64,000 nucleotides of DNA from Halonotius sp046719765 (GTDB taxonomy: Archaea; Halobacteriota; Halobacteria; Halobacteriales; Haloferacaceae): the NCBI RefSeq assembly GCF_046719765.1, contig NZ_JABEBY010000006.1, positions 62,001-126,000 on the forward strand, read 5' to 3'. A program made the translations under genes and the position numbers. How positions within the stretch are numbered: position 1 is the first letter of the stretch; each line of letters starts with the position of its first letter. The notes under the pieces were generated by a model. The model searched no databases, was not told the origin of the DNA, and saw only the letters and a program-made list of their open reading frames with translations. Positions 1-8,198 of this stretch are shown here, in pieces.

Positions 1-1190
1 CCGCTGTCGGTGGTGGCGACCGCGATACAGCTGCTGACGCTGTCGGGGCCAGCGATGTCGACGCCGATCGCTCGCCCGACAGCGAGACCACAGCCAGCGA
101 TACCGACGATGCCGCCGATACTACGGCTGATCCCCAGACATCGCGGCCGGAGTCGACGACCACGGCATCAGCCGACGGCGTCGATCCGGCTGAGCCGGTC
201 GATCCGAGCGCGGAGGACAGTTGGGTCGTCGACGACATCGCACCCGGGTCGACACCGACCGAATCCGTCGAGCAGGCGACCGATCCGGTGACAGCAGCCG
301 ACTCGTCGACGCCGGACGAGCAGTTGACAGCAGGTGATCTGTCGACGCCGGACAACTCCGCAACAGATACTCCCGCAACGCCGGACACCACCGCGGCGAC
401 GACACCAGCGGAGTCGTCGGCCGAATCCTCACCAGCTGAGCATGGCGAGACTGACAGTACCGCCACTGACGAAACCGCCACTGCCCCCCCAACGTCTGAT
501 GGGAGAGAGTTCGAGCCAACGCAGCCAACGACTCAGCGAACACTCACCGGCGAGACGACAACCGCCGAGCGGGGGTATGACACGTTGCCGACCCTTCGGG
601 TACTCGGCCAGTTGTATGACACCTATCTGCTGGCGACGACCGACGATGGGTTGGTGTTGATCGACCAGCATGCCGCCGACGAGCGCGTCAACTACGAACG
701 CCTCCAAGCTACCCTTGGCGAGTCGCCGGCGACCCAGACGCTTGCCGAGCCAGTGTCGTTGGAACTCACCGCCCGCGAGGCAGCCCTCTTCGAGTCGGTC
801 GCCGACCACCTCGCTGCGATCGGCTTCCGCGCCGAACGCGTGGGCGACCGCGAGGTCGCCGTTACCGGTGTGCCGGCGATCTTCGAGACGACGCTGGAAC
901 CCGAGTTCCTGCGTGACGCGCTGCTCGGTGTCGTCGAATCGGCCGACGGCGACGCAACTGTCGAGGCGGCTATCGACGAGCTGCTCGCCGATCTGGCCTG
1001 CCATCCCTCCGTGACCGGCAACACCTCTCTCACCGAGGGCTCGGTTGTCGACCTGTTGTCGGCCCTCGACGACTGCGAGAACCCGTATGCCTGCCCGCAT
1101 GGTCGCCCGGTGCTCATCGAGATCAGCCGCGAGGAGATCACCGACCGTTTCGAGCGCGACTACCCTGGTCACGGTCGGCGAGCGGAGTGA
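1..1190 (+). CDS. mutL: DNA mismatch repair protein MutL, C-terminal part (5' truncated by window)
   Basis: The reading frame is open from base 3 and ends with TGA at 1190, so only the C-terminal part of MutL is present. The first ~180 residues are a low-complexity linker rich in Asp, Ser, Thr, Ala and Pro. This is the expected region between the N-terminal GHKL ATPase (outside the window) and the dimerisation domain. From about base 570 the MutL C-terminal domain follows: the segment with IDQHAADERVNYERL is the family hallmark, and the end carries CPHGRPVLIEIS. In the family MutL couples MutS mismatch recognition to strand processing. The linker is long and acidic, as is common in haloarchaeal proteins. 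Identification is firm; the true length is unknown. Confidence 0.93.
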   Translation, partial: AVGGGDRDTAADAVGASDVDADRSPDSETTASDTDDAADTTADPQTSRPESTTTASADGVDPAEPVDPSAEDSWVVDDIAPGSTPTESVEQATDPVTAADSSTPDEQLTAGDLSTPDNSATDTPATPDTTAATTPAESSAESSPAEHGETDSTATDETATAPPTSDGREFEPTQPTTQRTLTGETTTAERGYDTLPTLRVLGQLYDTYLLATTDDGLVLIDQHAADERVNYERLQATLGESPATQTLAEPVSLELTAREAALFESVADHLAAIGFRAERVGDREVAVTGVPAIFETTLEPEFLRDALLGVVESADGDATVEAAIDELLADLACHPSVTGNTSLTEGSVVDLLSALDDCENPYACPHGRPVLIEISREEITDRFERDYPGHGRRAE

Positions 1191-1250
1191 CAACGGCTGG
1201 AATTAAGAGCCACACCACCCAACCACGCGGTATGCACGGCGGTCGATACC

Positions 1251-2231
1251 ATGGCTGAGTTGGTAACCTTCGGCGAGACGATGCTCCGGCTTTCGCCGCC
1301 CCGCGGCACGCGACTCGAAACGGAGGGTGAGTTGGACGCACAGGTCGGCGGCGCCGAAAGCAACGTCGCCGCCGCCGCAAGCTGTCTCGGCGTCGACGCG
1401 GCGTGGTGCTCGAAGCTCCCGGCGAACCCACTCGGGCGGCGTGTCGTTCGCGCCCTCCGTGGCCACGACGTGACGCCCGCGGTCGCGTGGGACGACAGTG
1501 ATACCGCCCGGCTCGGCACCTACTATCTCGAATACGGGGCCGATCCACGAGAGACAACTGTCGTCTACGACCGCGCCAACGCGTCGATCACGACGGTCAG
1601 CACCGACGAGCTCGACACCGAGCGGGTGGCCGACGCCGAGGTGTTCCATACGACGGGGATCACCCCCGCGCTCAGCGATGCCACCGCCGAGACGACACGC
1701 GAGCTCTTGGATATCGCTGCCGACGCCGACACGCTGTGTTCGTTCGATCTCAACTATCGCTCGAAGCTCTGGTCACAGGAAGCCGCCGCCGTCGTCTACG
1801 ACAATCTCCTGCCGCGGGTTGATCTCCTGTTTGCCCCCCACCGCGACGGGCGTGCGATCCTCGGCTACGAGGGCGACGCGGCGGCGGTCGCCCGCGGGCT
1901 GGCCGACGACTACGATCTCGACGCCGTCGTCGTCACCCGCGGCGCGGAGGGGTCGCTTGCGCTCGTCGATGGCGACCTCATCGAAGAGGGCATCTACTCG
2001 GATGAAACGATCGACGCCATCGGCACCGGCGACGCCTTCGTCGGCGGCTTTCTCGGAGAGCTGCTCGCAAACGGCGACGGCATGTTGACGCCGGCTACCG
2101 TCGAGACCGCCCAGTCGTATGCGGCGGCCGCCGCCGCGGTGAAGCGGACGATCACCGGTGACGTGTTGGTGTCGACACGTGCAGAGATCGAATCAGTGCT
2201 CGCGGATGATGCGGATGGGATCGCTCGATAA
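1251..2231 (+). CDS. kdgK: PfkB-family sugar kinase, probable 2-keto-3-deoxygluconate kinase
   Basis: The 326-aa protein starts MAELVTFGETMLRLSPP and has the ribokinase/PfkB fold. The N-terminal sugar-binding motif is GGAESNVAAAASCLG (about residues 34-48). The C-terminal ATP/anion-hole signature is IGTGDAFVGGF, in which the catalytic Asp follows GTG. This family phosphorylates KDG in the semi-phosphorylative Entner-Doudoroff route used by haloarchaea. A glucose dehydrogenase of the same route lies about 13 kb away in this window. The gene stands alone, 60 bases after mutL, with an AATTAAGAG element about 45 bases before the ATG. Other PfkB sugars cannot be excluded from sequence alone, but the residue pattern favours KDG. 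Confidence 0.85.
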   Translation: MAELVTFGETMLRLSPPRGTRLETEGELDAQVGGAESNVAAAASCLGVDAAWCSKLPANPLGRRVVRALRGHDVTPAVAWDDSDTARLGTYYLEYGADPRETTVVYDRANASITTVSTDELDTERVADAEVFHTTGITPALSDATAETTRELLDIAADADTLCSFDLNYRSKLWSQEAAAVVYDNLLPRVDLLFAPHRDGRAILGYEGDAAAVARGLADDYDLDAVVVTRGAEGSLALVDGDLIEEGIYSDETIDAIGTGDAFVGGFLGELLANGDGMLTPATVETAQSYAAAAAAVKRTITGDVLVSTRAEIESVLADDADGIAR

Positions 2232-2772
2232 CAGACGCAGTATTTGACGCTCGGATGTTGCTCTCTCACAGCAAGATCGAGAAGGTAGAAGGGTTGAGAT
2301 GCCTGCCCGGATACCGCATGACATCAGCCCGGATGTCGTCTGCCGCCTGCCCGGAGACGGCCACCGCCTGCCCGGAACGCGGTCAGACGGTATCCGAATC
2401 ATCGGACACGATAGTAATAAACGATACGATTACATTATCAGATAAGATAATTTGAAGCCACAAACATACTACCGCTGATCCCTCGCTCTGCAACGGTTTG
2501 ATCTGGCTGTTCATAGCAAATTATTTTATTTGATATCGTCGTCGCCACTTATTTATATTACACGTCGAAAGCAACACCCGTCGCCTCGTGTCAACGACGG
2601 CGACTGTCGAACACGCCTGCCCGGAACAGGTCGGGAAGCGCGAATGCTTCCCACATCTACGCCTTTCTCATTGCGTGTTGCGGTGTGTTTGCCACCAGTT
2701 TCAGCGACGCGCTTGTGACGACGCACTGGCCAGCCGCCATACGGTTTTGTAGCCCCGGGCTGACCGGCGACC
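2232..2772. other. 541-bp intergenic region, AT-rich centre, no gene seen
   Basis: No convincing coding frame is present on either strand; possible frames are short and Arg/Pro-rich. The middle (about 2400-2575) is much richer in A+T than the neighbouring genes. The outer parts carry four copies of a GC-rich 10-mer, listed separately. A perfect 7-bp hairpin, GGGAAGC (2633-2639) with GCTTCCC (2646-2652) and a 6-base loop, lies near the right end. The region probably holds the kdgK terminator and the promoter of the flavoprotein gene. Confidence 0.6.
2301..2624 (+). repeat. Four direct copies of GCCTGCCCGG
   Basis: Exact copies of the 10-mer GCCTGCCCGG lie at 2301-2310, 2345-2354, 2366-2375 and 2615-2624, all in the same orientation. 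The last two share the longer form CGCCTGCCCGGAAC. The copies flank an AT-rich core. Spacings are 44, 21 and 249 bases, so this is not a regular tandem array. They may be protein-binding sites or remnants of a small repeat element; nothing in the sequence decides which. Confidence 0.7.
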
Positions 2773-4173
2773 ATGCACGTTCTTGTGATCGGGGCCTACG
2801 GCAGCGCGGGTTCGGCGGCCGCCGCCGACCTCGCGCCGCACGTCGGCCGCGAGATCGACCGACTGACACTCGTCGACGACGGCGACCCCGGCGGCGGGCT
2901 CTGTATTCTCAACGGTTGTATGCCCTCGAAGGCGGTGTTGTCGGCGGCCGCCCATCGGTTTCAGGCCCGCGCCGACGATCGGCTTGTGGGCGACCCACCG
3001 ACGATCGACCTCGACCGCGTCGTCGCGCGGAAAGACGACCACGTCGAGTCGTTTGCGGCCCACCGCCGCGAATCGGTTCACGAACTGACCAACACCGACG
3101 GCGTCGCGTTTATCGACGACACCGCCCGGTTTGTCGACGACCGCGTCGTCGCCATCGACGGCGACCGCTACGAGCCAGACTACGTCGTCATCGCCACGGG
3201 CTCCTCGGCGTCCATCCCCGACCTCCCCGGCATGGACGCTGTCGATCCCCTGACGAGCAAAGCTGTCCTCGCCGCGACCGATCTCCCAGACTCGGGTGTC
3301 GTCATGGGCTTCGGCTACATCGGCCTCGAACTCGTCCCCTATCTCGCGGAGGCCGGCGTCGACCTCACCGTGATCGAACACGACGACCGCCCGCTTGACG
3401 AGGCTGACCCCGAATTTGGCGACGAGCTCATCGGGCTCTACCGCGAGGAGTTCGGTGTCGACATCCTCCCCAACGCAACCGAACAGCGGATCGAGCCGAC
3501 AGCCGACGGCGTTCGCTTGCATGTCGAACAGGCTGGCACCGAACACGCTGTCGACGCCGATGCCCTCTTTGCCTTTACCGGTCGCCAACCCACTCTCGAC
3601 GGCCTCGGGCTTGGGGCCACCGCGCTCGATCCGGGCGAGGGGTGGGTCGACGACACCATGGCCGCTGTCGACGACGAGCAGGTCTTCGTTGTCGGCGATG
3701 CCAACGGGAAGGAGCCGATCCTGCATGTCGCCAAGGAACAGGGGTTTGCCGCCGCCGACAACATCCTCGCCCACCACGCCGGCGCGTCGATGACGCCCTA
3801 CGAGAACGTCCACCATCACGTGGTCTTCTCGGGGGCGAGCGTCTACCCCTTTGCCCGCGTCGGCCACACGCCGGAGTCGGCCGAGGACGCCGGCCACACG
3901 GTCGTCACCGCAACCCGGCGAGCCGACGATGACGGCGTCTTCACAGTCAAAGACGTGCCCTATGGCCTCGCCCGACTAACGGTCGATGCCGATGCGGGAA
4001 CGGTACTGGGCTATCAGGGACTGCACGCCCACGCCGACACGATGGCGAAAACACTGCAGGTGATCGTCGAGAACGACCTCGACGCACGCGAGGTGCCGGA
4101 TCGCTCCTTTCATCCAACCTTGCCGGAGCTGCTCGATGGGTTGCTTCGGGAGACGGCGTCGCAACTCGACTGA
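2773..4173 (+). CDS. Pyridine nucleotide-disulfide oxidoreductase (dihydrolipoamide dehydrogenase-like)
   Basis: The 466-aa protein is a class I flavoprotein disulfide reductase. It has an N-terminal FAD-binding fold starting MHVLVIGAYGSAGSAAA. The redox-active pair lies in GGGLCILNGCMPSK (Cys-X4-Cys, about residues 40-53), and the NAD(P)-binding motif GFGYIGLELVPYLAEAG is near residue 180. The FAD site is VFVVGDANG, and the C-terminal dimerisation domain ends with FHPTLPELL, the usual place of the base-providing His. The first glycine motif reads GAYGSAG rather than the common GxGxxG, so it is slightly divergent. No 2-oxoacid dehydrogenase or mercury genes are adjacent, so the disulfide substrate is unknown; lipoamide, a bis-gamma-glutamylcystine-type disulfide or mercuric ion are options. 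Confidence 0.85.
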   Translation: MHVLVIGAYGSAGSAAAADLAPHVGREIDRLTLVDDGDPGGGLCILNGCMPSKAVLSAAAHRFQARADDRLVGDPPTIDLDRVVARKDDHVESFAAHRRESVHELTNTDGVAFIDDTARFVDDRVVAIDGDRYEPDYVVIATGSSASIPDLPGMDAVDPLTSKAVLAATDLPDSGVVMGFGYIGLELVPYLAEAGVDLTVIEHDDRPLDEADPEFGDELIGLYREEFGVDILPNATEQRIEPTADGVRLHVEQAGTEHAVDADALFAFTGRQPTLDGLGLGATALDPGEGWVDDTMAAVDDEQVFVVGDANGKEPILHVAKEQGFAAADNILAHHAGASMTPYENVHHHVVFSGASVYPFARVGHTPESAEDAGHTVVTATRRADDDGVFTVKDVPYGLARLTVDADAGTVLGYQGLHAHADTMAKTLQVIVENDLDAREVPDRSFHPTLPELLDGLLRETASQLD

Positions 4174-4223
4174 GGCAACCGCTCGGCGACAGCGACGGCG
4201 AGCCGATTCCACACTCCAAGCGA

Positions 4224-4709
4224 TCAGACGGCTGCGGTGTCGTCGCCCGGCTCCGGTGTGGAAATCTCCAGCGACACCTCGATCTGCTCGTAGGGCACAA
4301 ACGGTCGTTTCGCCCGGCCGTCCTGCTCGAAGCTGACGATATCGTAGTCGGCGAGCACCTGGAGATCGTCATGGACGCTTTTTACATCCCGGTCAACGCG
4401 GTCGGCCAACTGTCGGATGCTGCCGGCCGTTTCCGACATCACGCTCTGCAGCAGTTCGACCCGCCGATCGGTGAGTAATGCGCGCAGGTCACTCGGGTTC
4501 TGGAAGTTGATGACGCGGGGTACCTCCTCGCCGGCTTCCCAGCGTTCGGCGCGCTCGATCGCGTCTTGCTTGTGGGCCTCGCTCGATCGGGCGGTGATCC
4601 TGAGCGTCGACGGATGGTCGGCGGCTGATACGTCCTCAAGGAACCCAGCCTCGGTTTCGGTGTCGATCTCAGCTGTCGTCTCGTCGTGGTTGTTGGATGG
4701 TGTGGACAT
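4224..4709 (-). CDS. Winged-helix DNA-binding protein, HVO_A0114-like, probable antitoxin/regulator
   Basis: The 161-aa acidic protein has a flexible N-terminus (about residues 1-45). A helix-turn-helix region follows at about 80-130 (LLTDRRVELLQSVMSE, then IRQLADRVDRDVKSVHDDL), then a short beta wing (IVSFEQDGRAKRPFVPYE). This matches the haloarchaeal HVO_A0114-type DNA-binding family. It lies 6 bases downstream of a small TumE-like gene on the same strand. That pairing is typical of a toxin followed by a DNA-binding antitoxin, and a palindrome overlaps the pair's promoter. I infer autoregulation through that palindrome. A plain transcription regulator without toxin control is possible. Confidence 0.75.
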   Translation of the reverse strand: MSTPSNNHDETTAEIDTETEAGFLEDVSAADHPSTLRITARSSEAHKQDAIERAERWEAGEEVPRVINFQNPSDLRALLTDRRVELLQSVMSETAGSIRQLADRVDRDVKSVHDDLQVLADYDIVSFEQDGRAKRPFVPYEQIEVSLEISTPEPGDDTAAV

Positions 4710-4715
4710 GCTGTA

Positions 4716-5012
4716 TCACCGCTTGGCGGCGTCCATTTCGGCGTGAAACTGTCGGATGTGGTCTGTGAGTCCGGTGTACTCGATATCATCGGCCACGCCA
4801 TCGGGCGTGTGGTAGTGATGGCGATCCACGGTTGGATGATTCGGGAAGTTGTCGAACCGGAGGCGTGTTCGACCGTCCTCGCTCATATACTGGAATCGGT
4901 ATTTGACGCCCTCGGGGTAGTCGTCGCTTTCCGGAACCGACGTGGCGATCATCTCATACCGCGACCCATCGGCGAAGGTTTCCTCATCCTCGTAGATGAC
5001 CGTCGAACCCAT
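4716..5012 (-). CDS. TumE-like small protein (DUF6516), probable toxin component
   Basis: The 98-aa protein begins MGSTVIYEDEETFADGSRYE and has a compact beta-rich N-terminal half. It then has YRFQYMSEDGRTRLRFDN and a His-rich stretch, FPNHPTVDRHHYHTPDG, that is typical of the TumE/DUF6516 family, followed by a C-terminal helix. Members sit directly before a winged-helix partner, as here (6-base gap), and are annotated as type II toxin-antitoxin components; the biochemical activity in archaea is not established to my knowledge. The ATG lies 7 bases from the end of a perfect inverted repeat, so the mRNA leader must be very short. Confidence 0.75.
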   Translation of the reverse strand: MGSTVIYEDEETFADGSRYEMIATSVPESDDYPEGVKYRFQYMSEDGRTRLRFDNFPNHPTVDRHHYHTPDGVADDIEYTGLTDHIRQFHAEMDAAKR

Positions 5013-5018
5013 CTCACA

Positions 5019-5045
5019 GTATGTTGGTATACTACACCAACATAC
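5019..5045 (-). promoter_or_regulatory. Perfect 9-bp inverted repeat at the promoter of the toxin-antitoxin-like pair
   Basis: GTATGTTGG (5019-5027) and CCAACATAC (5037-5045) form a perfect palindrome with a 9-base spacer, TATACTACA. The centres of the half-sites are 18 bases apart, about two helical turns, as expected for a dimeric winged-helix protein. The element covers the -7 to -33 interval before the start codon of the TumE-like gene and includes its likely TATA region. It is the natural candidate operator for the adjacent winged-helix protein. Confidence 0.75.
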
Positions 5046-5227
5046 AAAAATCTTGGTCGGCTGTCAGCCGATATCCTGTTTTAGTTAGATAGCCCCTCTG
5101 GCGATACTGTGTCGCTCACCCTCATCGTGGAACCGGACTGTGGGTGAGCCGGTCTCAGAGATCGGCGTCACTGTGACTTTCTCGCCACCGTGCGCTTTTT
5201 ATTCTCTGCGTGAGCATCCCATAGCCA

Positions 5228-5950
5228 ATGAGCACACCTTGGGCGGAGTGGGATCACATCCTCAAGATCGACCCCGACAAGCCGCTTGTCGACGGCGAGA
5301 CGTTCGCGGATGTCTGTCAGACCGGCACCGACGCCATCGAGATCGGTGGCACCCTCGGGATGACCGAGGACAAGATGCAGCGCGTCGTCGATGCCTGCGC
5401 CGAGTACGATGTCCCGCTCTACCAGGAGCCATCAAATCCGAGCGTCGTTATCGACTCGCCGGATCTCGATGGCTACCTCATCCCGACGGTGTTCAACTCG
5501 ACGGATCCGTTCTGGATGGTCGGCGCCCACAAGGAGTGGGTTCGTATCGAGGACGGCCTTGACTGGGATCGCACGACGACCGAGGCCTACATCGTGATGA
5601 ACCCCGAGGCTTCCGTCGCCGAGTACACCGAGGCCGACTGCGAGCAGTCCGCCGAGGATGTCGGTGCGTTCGCCCGCGTCGCCGAGAAGATGTTCGGCCA
5701 GGAGATCGTCTACGTCGAATACTCCGGTACCTTCGGCGATCCCGAGATCGTCCAGGCTGCCGCCGACGGCCTCGATGACGCGACGCTGTTCTACGGCGGC
5801 GGGATCGGCGACTACGACAGTGCCTACGAGATGGGCCAGCACGCCGATGTGATCGTCGTCGGCGACCTCCTCCACGAGGAGGGCTGTGATGCTGTTCGAG
5901 AGACTGTTGAGGGGGCGACCGACGCCCACGCCGCGTCGACACCGAACTAA
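5228..5950 (+). CDS. Geranylgeranylglyceryl phosphate synthase (PcrB/GGGPS family)
   Basis: The 240-aa TIM-barrel prenyltransferase joins geranylgeranyl diphosphate to sn-glycerol 1-phosphate, the first committed step of archaeal ether lipids. Family features include the N-terminal HILKIDPDKPL, the substrate pocket TDAIEIGGTLGMT, and LYQEPSNPSVV. Phosphate-binding loops are YVEYSGTFGDP and LFYGGGIGDYDSA, with VIVVGDLLHEEG near the C-terminus. Length fits the haloarchaeal members. A TTTTTATTC element about 28 bases before the ATG at 5228 fits a TATA box and a leaderless or near-leaderless mRNA. It converges with the DUF418 gene and the 3' ends overlap by 4 bases. Confidence 0.93.
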   Translation: MSTPWAEWDHILKIDPDKPLVDGETFADVCQTGTDAIEIGGTLGMTEDKMQRVVDACAEYDVPLYQEPSNPSVVIDSPDLDGYLIPTVFNSTDPFWMVGAHKEWVRIEDGLDWDRTTTEAYIVMNPEASVAEYTEADCEQSAEDVGAFARVAEKMFGQEIVYVEYSGTFGDPEIVQAAADGLDDATLFYGGGIGDYDSAYEMGQHADVIVVGDLLHEEGCDAVRETVEGATDAHAASTPN

Positions 5951-7188
5951 TCGTCGGGCGTGTCCGCCGACCCGTCGTTTCGCAACGGTGGTCGCTCGCC
6001 GTAGGTTACGGCGCGCCACACCCACTCCATCGGCCCAAACCGGAAGTACCGCAGCCACACCACCGACAGGACGATCTGGATCGCCCAGATTGCGACGACG
6101 ATGCCGGCCTGTTCGACACGAGTCACACTCCCGAACAGTCCGAGCCCGTGGCCGTAGAAGATCGAGGTCGCAAGCAGCGTCTGTAGCAGGTAGTTACTGA
6201 AGGCGGTTCGCCCGACGGCCGACAGCGCGGTCGTCACCCTCCCCCCGCCGAACCGCCGGCAGAACAGCATGATCCCGGCGATATACGCGCCGGCCAGAAA
6301 CAGGCTGCCCCAGTAGTTGAACTGGGTGCCGAAAAACAGGGCCTCCGGGGCCGCCCAGTCGACAGCCTCCGTGTACCAGACGCCGGTGCCGATCAGCAGC
6401 AGGCCGATCCCGCCGCCACCGGCAAGCAGGTGGCGATAGAACCGCGTGGATCGCTCATTCGAGAGGACACCCCATTTGAACAGGGCCATCCCCCACAGCA
6501 TGAGCCCGCTGGTTCGCCAGACGGTCGCGCCGAGGAAGCCGCTGGTCTGTTGGGTAAACGCCGTCTGGGCGCGGTGGTCGAACTGGGCCAGCCAGCCGCT
6601 CCGGTAGGTTTCGACCTCCTGGAGGAGCGCAGACTCGGAGGGCGTCCAGACGGCAAGCGTCTGGGTTGCATCTATCGAGACACCGGCGGCGAGATACGAC
6701 AGCGTTGGAACCACGATCAACAGCAACCCGATTCTGGCGAGGCTGGTCGGCTTCCAATCTCTGGCGGCGACGACGGCCAGCGAACACAACGCGTAGGGAA
6801 CGAGGATGTCACCGTACCACAGCAGGTAGGCGTGGGCAAGCCCAACCAACAGCAGAAACGCCGTCCGGCGGTAGTGAAGCCTGATGGCTCTGCTGTCGGG
6901 TTTGCTCCGCGTGAAAAGGACGATCCCCGCACCAAACATGATCGTAAACAGTGTGATGAACTTCCGCTGGGCGAAGATGTGGCCGAGCAGCCAGACGAGG
7001 TAGTTCGCGCCGGCAAACTCGCCGTACGGGGTTGCCGAGGCGTACACTGTCGGGTTGTTGAGCGTCGCAAACGGCATCGAAAACACCCAGATGTTGATGA
7101 CGAGAATCCCCAACAGCGCGAAGCCACGGAGGACGTCGAGCCCGAGAATCCGGTCTTCGGGTGGCGTCGGCGAGGGTGTGGAACTCAC
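5947..7188 (-). CDS. DUF418-family polytopic membrane protein
   Basis: The 413-aa protein begins with a short Pro-rich tail. The characteristic DUF418/YeiB opening RILGLDVLRGFALLGILV follows, then about ten hydrophobic segments. Central landmarks are FTIMFGAGIVLF and, late in the protein, GRTAFSNYLLQTLLATSIFYG, the conserved C-terminal DUF418 block. The family is related to acyltransferase-3-like membrane proteins; no substrate is known, and nothing nearby suggests one. It lies 44 bases downstream of scpA on the same strand and could be cotranscribed. Its last 4 bases overlap the convergent GGGP synthase gene. Confidence 0.85.
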   Translation of the reverse strand: MSSTPSPTPPEDRILGLDVLRGFALLGILVINIWVFSMPFATLNNPTVYASATPYGEFAGANYLVWLLGHIFAQRKFITLFTIMFGAGIVLFTRSKPDSRAIRLHYRRTAFLLLVGLAHAYLLWYGDILVPYALCSLAVVAARDWKPTSLARIGLLLIVVPTLSYLAAGVSIDATQTLAVWTPSESALLQEVETYRSGWLAQFDHRAQTAFTQQTSGFLGATVWRTSGLMLWGMALFKWGVLSNERSTRFYRHLLAGGGGIGLLLIGTGVWYTEAVDWAAPEALFFGTQFNYWGSLFLAGAYIAGIMLFCRRFGGGRVTTALSAVGRTAFSNYLLQTLLATSIFYGHGLGLFGSVTRVEQAGIVVAIWAIQIVLSVVWLRYFRFGPMEWVWRAVTYGERPPLRNDGSADTPDD

Positions 7189-7232
7189 TGTCTACCCGTC
7201 AGACGAGAAGTCAAATAAACACACCGACCGCG

Positions 7233-8198
7233 TCAGTCCGCGACCGCTTCGACCTCATCGGTATCGCTGTCGACCGTCTCGTCGCTGTTGGTCTCGTTGT
7301 TGTCGACCGCATCGCTGTCAGTCTCGTCGGTCTCGCTGATCTGCTCGGGATCCTGAATCCAGAGGTCGCCGAAGAGATCGGTCTGTTGGAGCCGCACCTC
7401 GCCGCGATTCGAGAGGAACAACAGCGCGAGGTAGGTCATAAACGGCCGGCCTCCGGCGGTTTTGATCTCAGCGTACAGCACCTCCTTTCGGCCGTTGTCG
7501 AACTCGGTGGCGAGCGCGGCGGTCACGTCCGCGATCACGTCGTCGATCTCTTCGGTGTGGGTGTTGTCTGTCACGTCGCCCTCGGTCGGTTCGTCGTCCT
7601 CGCGGAAATCGTCGGCCGCGCGGTAGTCGACGGTTTGGGTGCCGTACCCCCCGCCGCCGGTGTCGCTGGTGTCGTACTCCCGGCGTCGTTTCCACCAGTT
7701 GTCGCGTTCGGCCTCCCGGAGTTCCCGGACGAGTTCGTCCAGCGTTTCGGGGTTGCCACGGGTGCTTTTCCGGTCGAGGCGGCGATCCATCTCGGCTTCG
7801 AGCTCGTCGACCGGGTCGAAGCCGGGCGCGCCGCCCGCCTCGTCGGCGGCTCGGTTGCCCTCGAAGGCCTGCTCCCACGGTTCGGGCTCGTCGTCGGGTT
7901 CGTCCTCTGTGGGATCGAGCAGCTCGTCGCCTTTCATCCGTAGGAGGACGCTGGCGTAAAACAGTGCTCGCGCGCTCGTGCGTAGATCGGTCGCTTCGAG
8001 CTTCGAGAGGAAGGCGTCGGTCACCTCGACGATGTCGATATCCCACGGCTCGATCTCGCCTTCCTCGGCCAACTGCACCAACAGCTCGACGGGCTCGACT
8101 TCGTCGTCGTCGGCGGTCGGCTCGGGTGGTCGCTCGTGGTCGTCGCTGTATTCGCCGCTGATCCCGTCGAGGCCGACAGCGTCAGGCAGATCAGTCAT
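7233..8198 (-). CDS. scpA: Segregation and condensation protein A (kleisin ScpA)
   Basis: The 321-aa kleisin bridges the SMC heads of the condensin-like complex. The N-terminal domain carries the ScpA signature VELLVQLAEEGEIEPWDIDIVEVTDAFL (in two stretches, about residues 37-65) and RTSARALFYASVLLRMKGDELL. A long acidic linker follows, then a C-terminal winged helix (VTAALATEFDNGRKEVLYAEI to SNRGEVRLQQTDLFGDLWI). The tail is Asp/Thr/Asn-rich. The gene overlaps smc by 8 bases (ATGACTGA), and a GGAGGTG ribosome site lies inside the 3' end of smc, so translation is coupled. Longer acidic linkers than in bacteria are usual for haloarchaea. Confidence 0.92.
   Translation of the reverse strand: MTDLPDAVGLDGISGEYSDDHERPPEPTADDDEVEPVELLVQLAEEGEIEPWDIDIVEVTDAFLSKLEATDLRTSARALFYASVLLRMKGDELLDPTEDEPDDEPEPWEQAFEGNRAADEAGGAPGFDPVDELEAEMDRRLDRKSTRGNPETLDELVRELREAERDNWWKRRREYDTSDTGGGGYGTQTVDYRAADDFREDDEPTEGDVTDNTHTEEIDDVIADVTAALATEFDNGRKEVLYAEIKTAGGRPFMTYLALLFLSNRGEVRLQQTDLFGDLWIQDPEQISETDETDSDAVDNNETNSDETVDSDTDEVEAVAD

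Noticed and set aside
2301..2624. CRISPR-like array from the repeated 10-mers
   Set aside because: The repeat is too short and the spacing is irregular; no cas genes are present.
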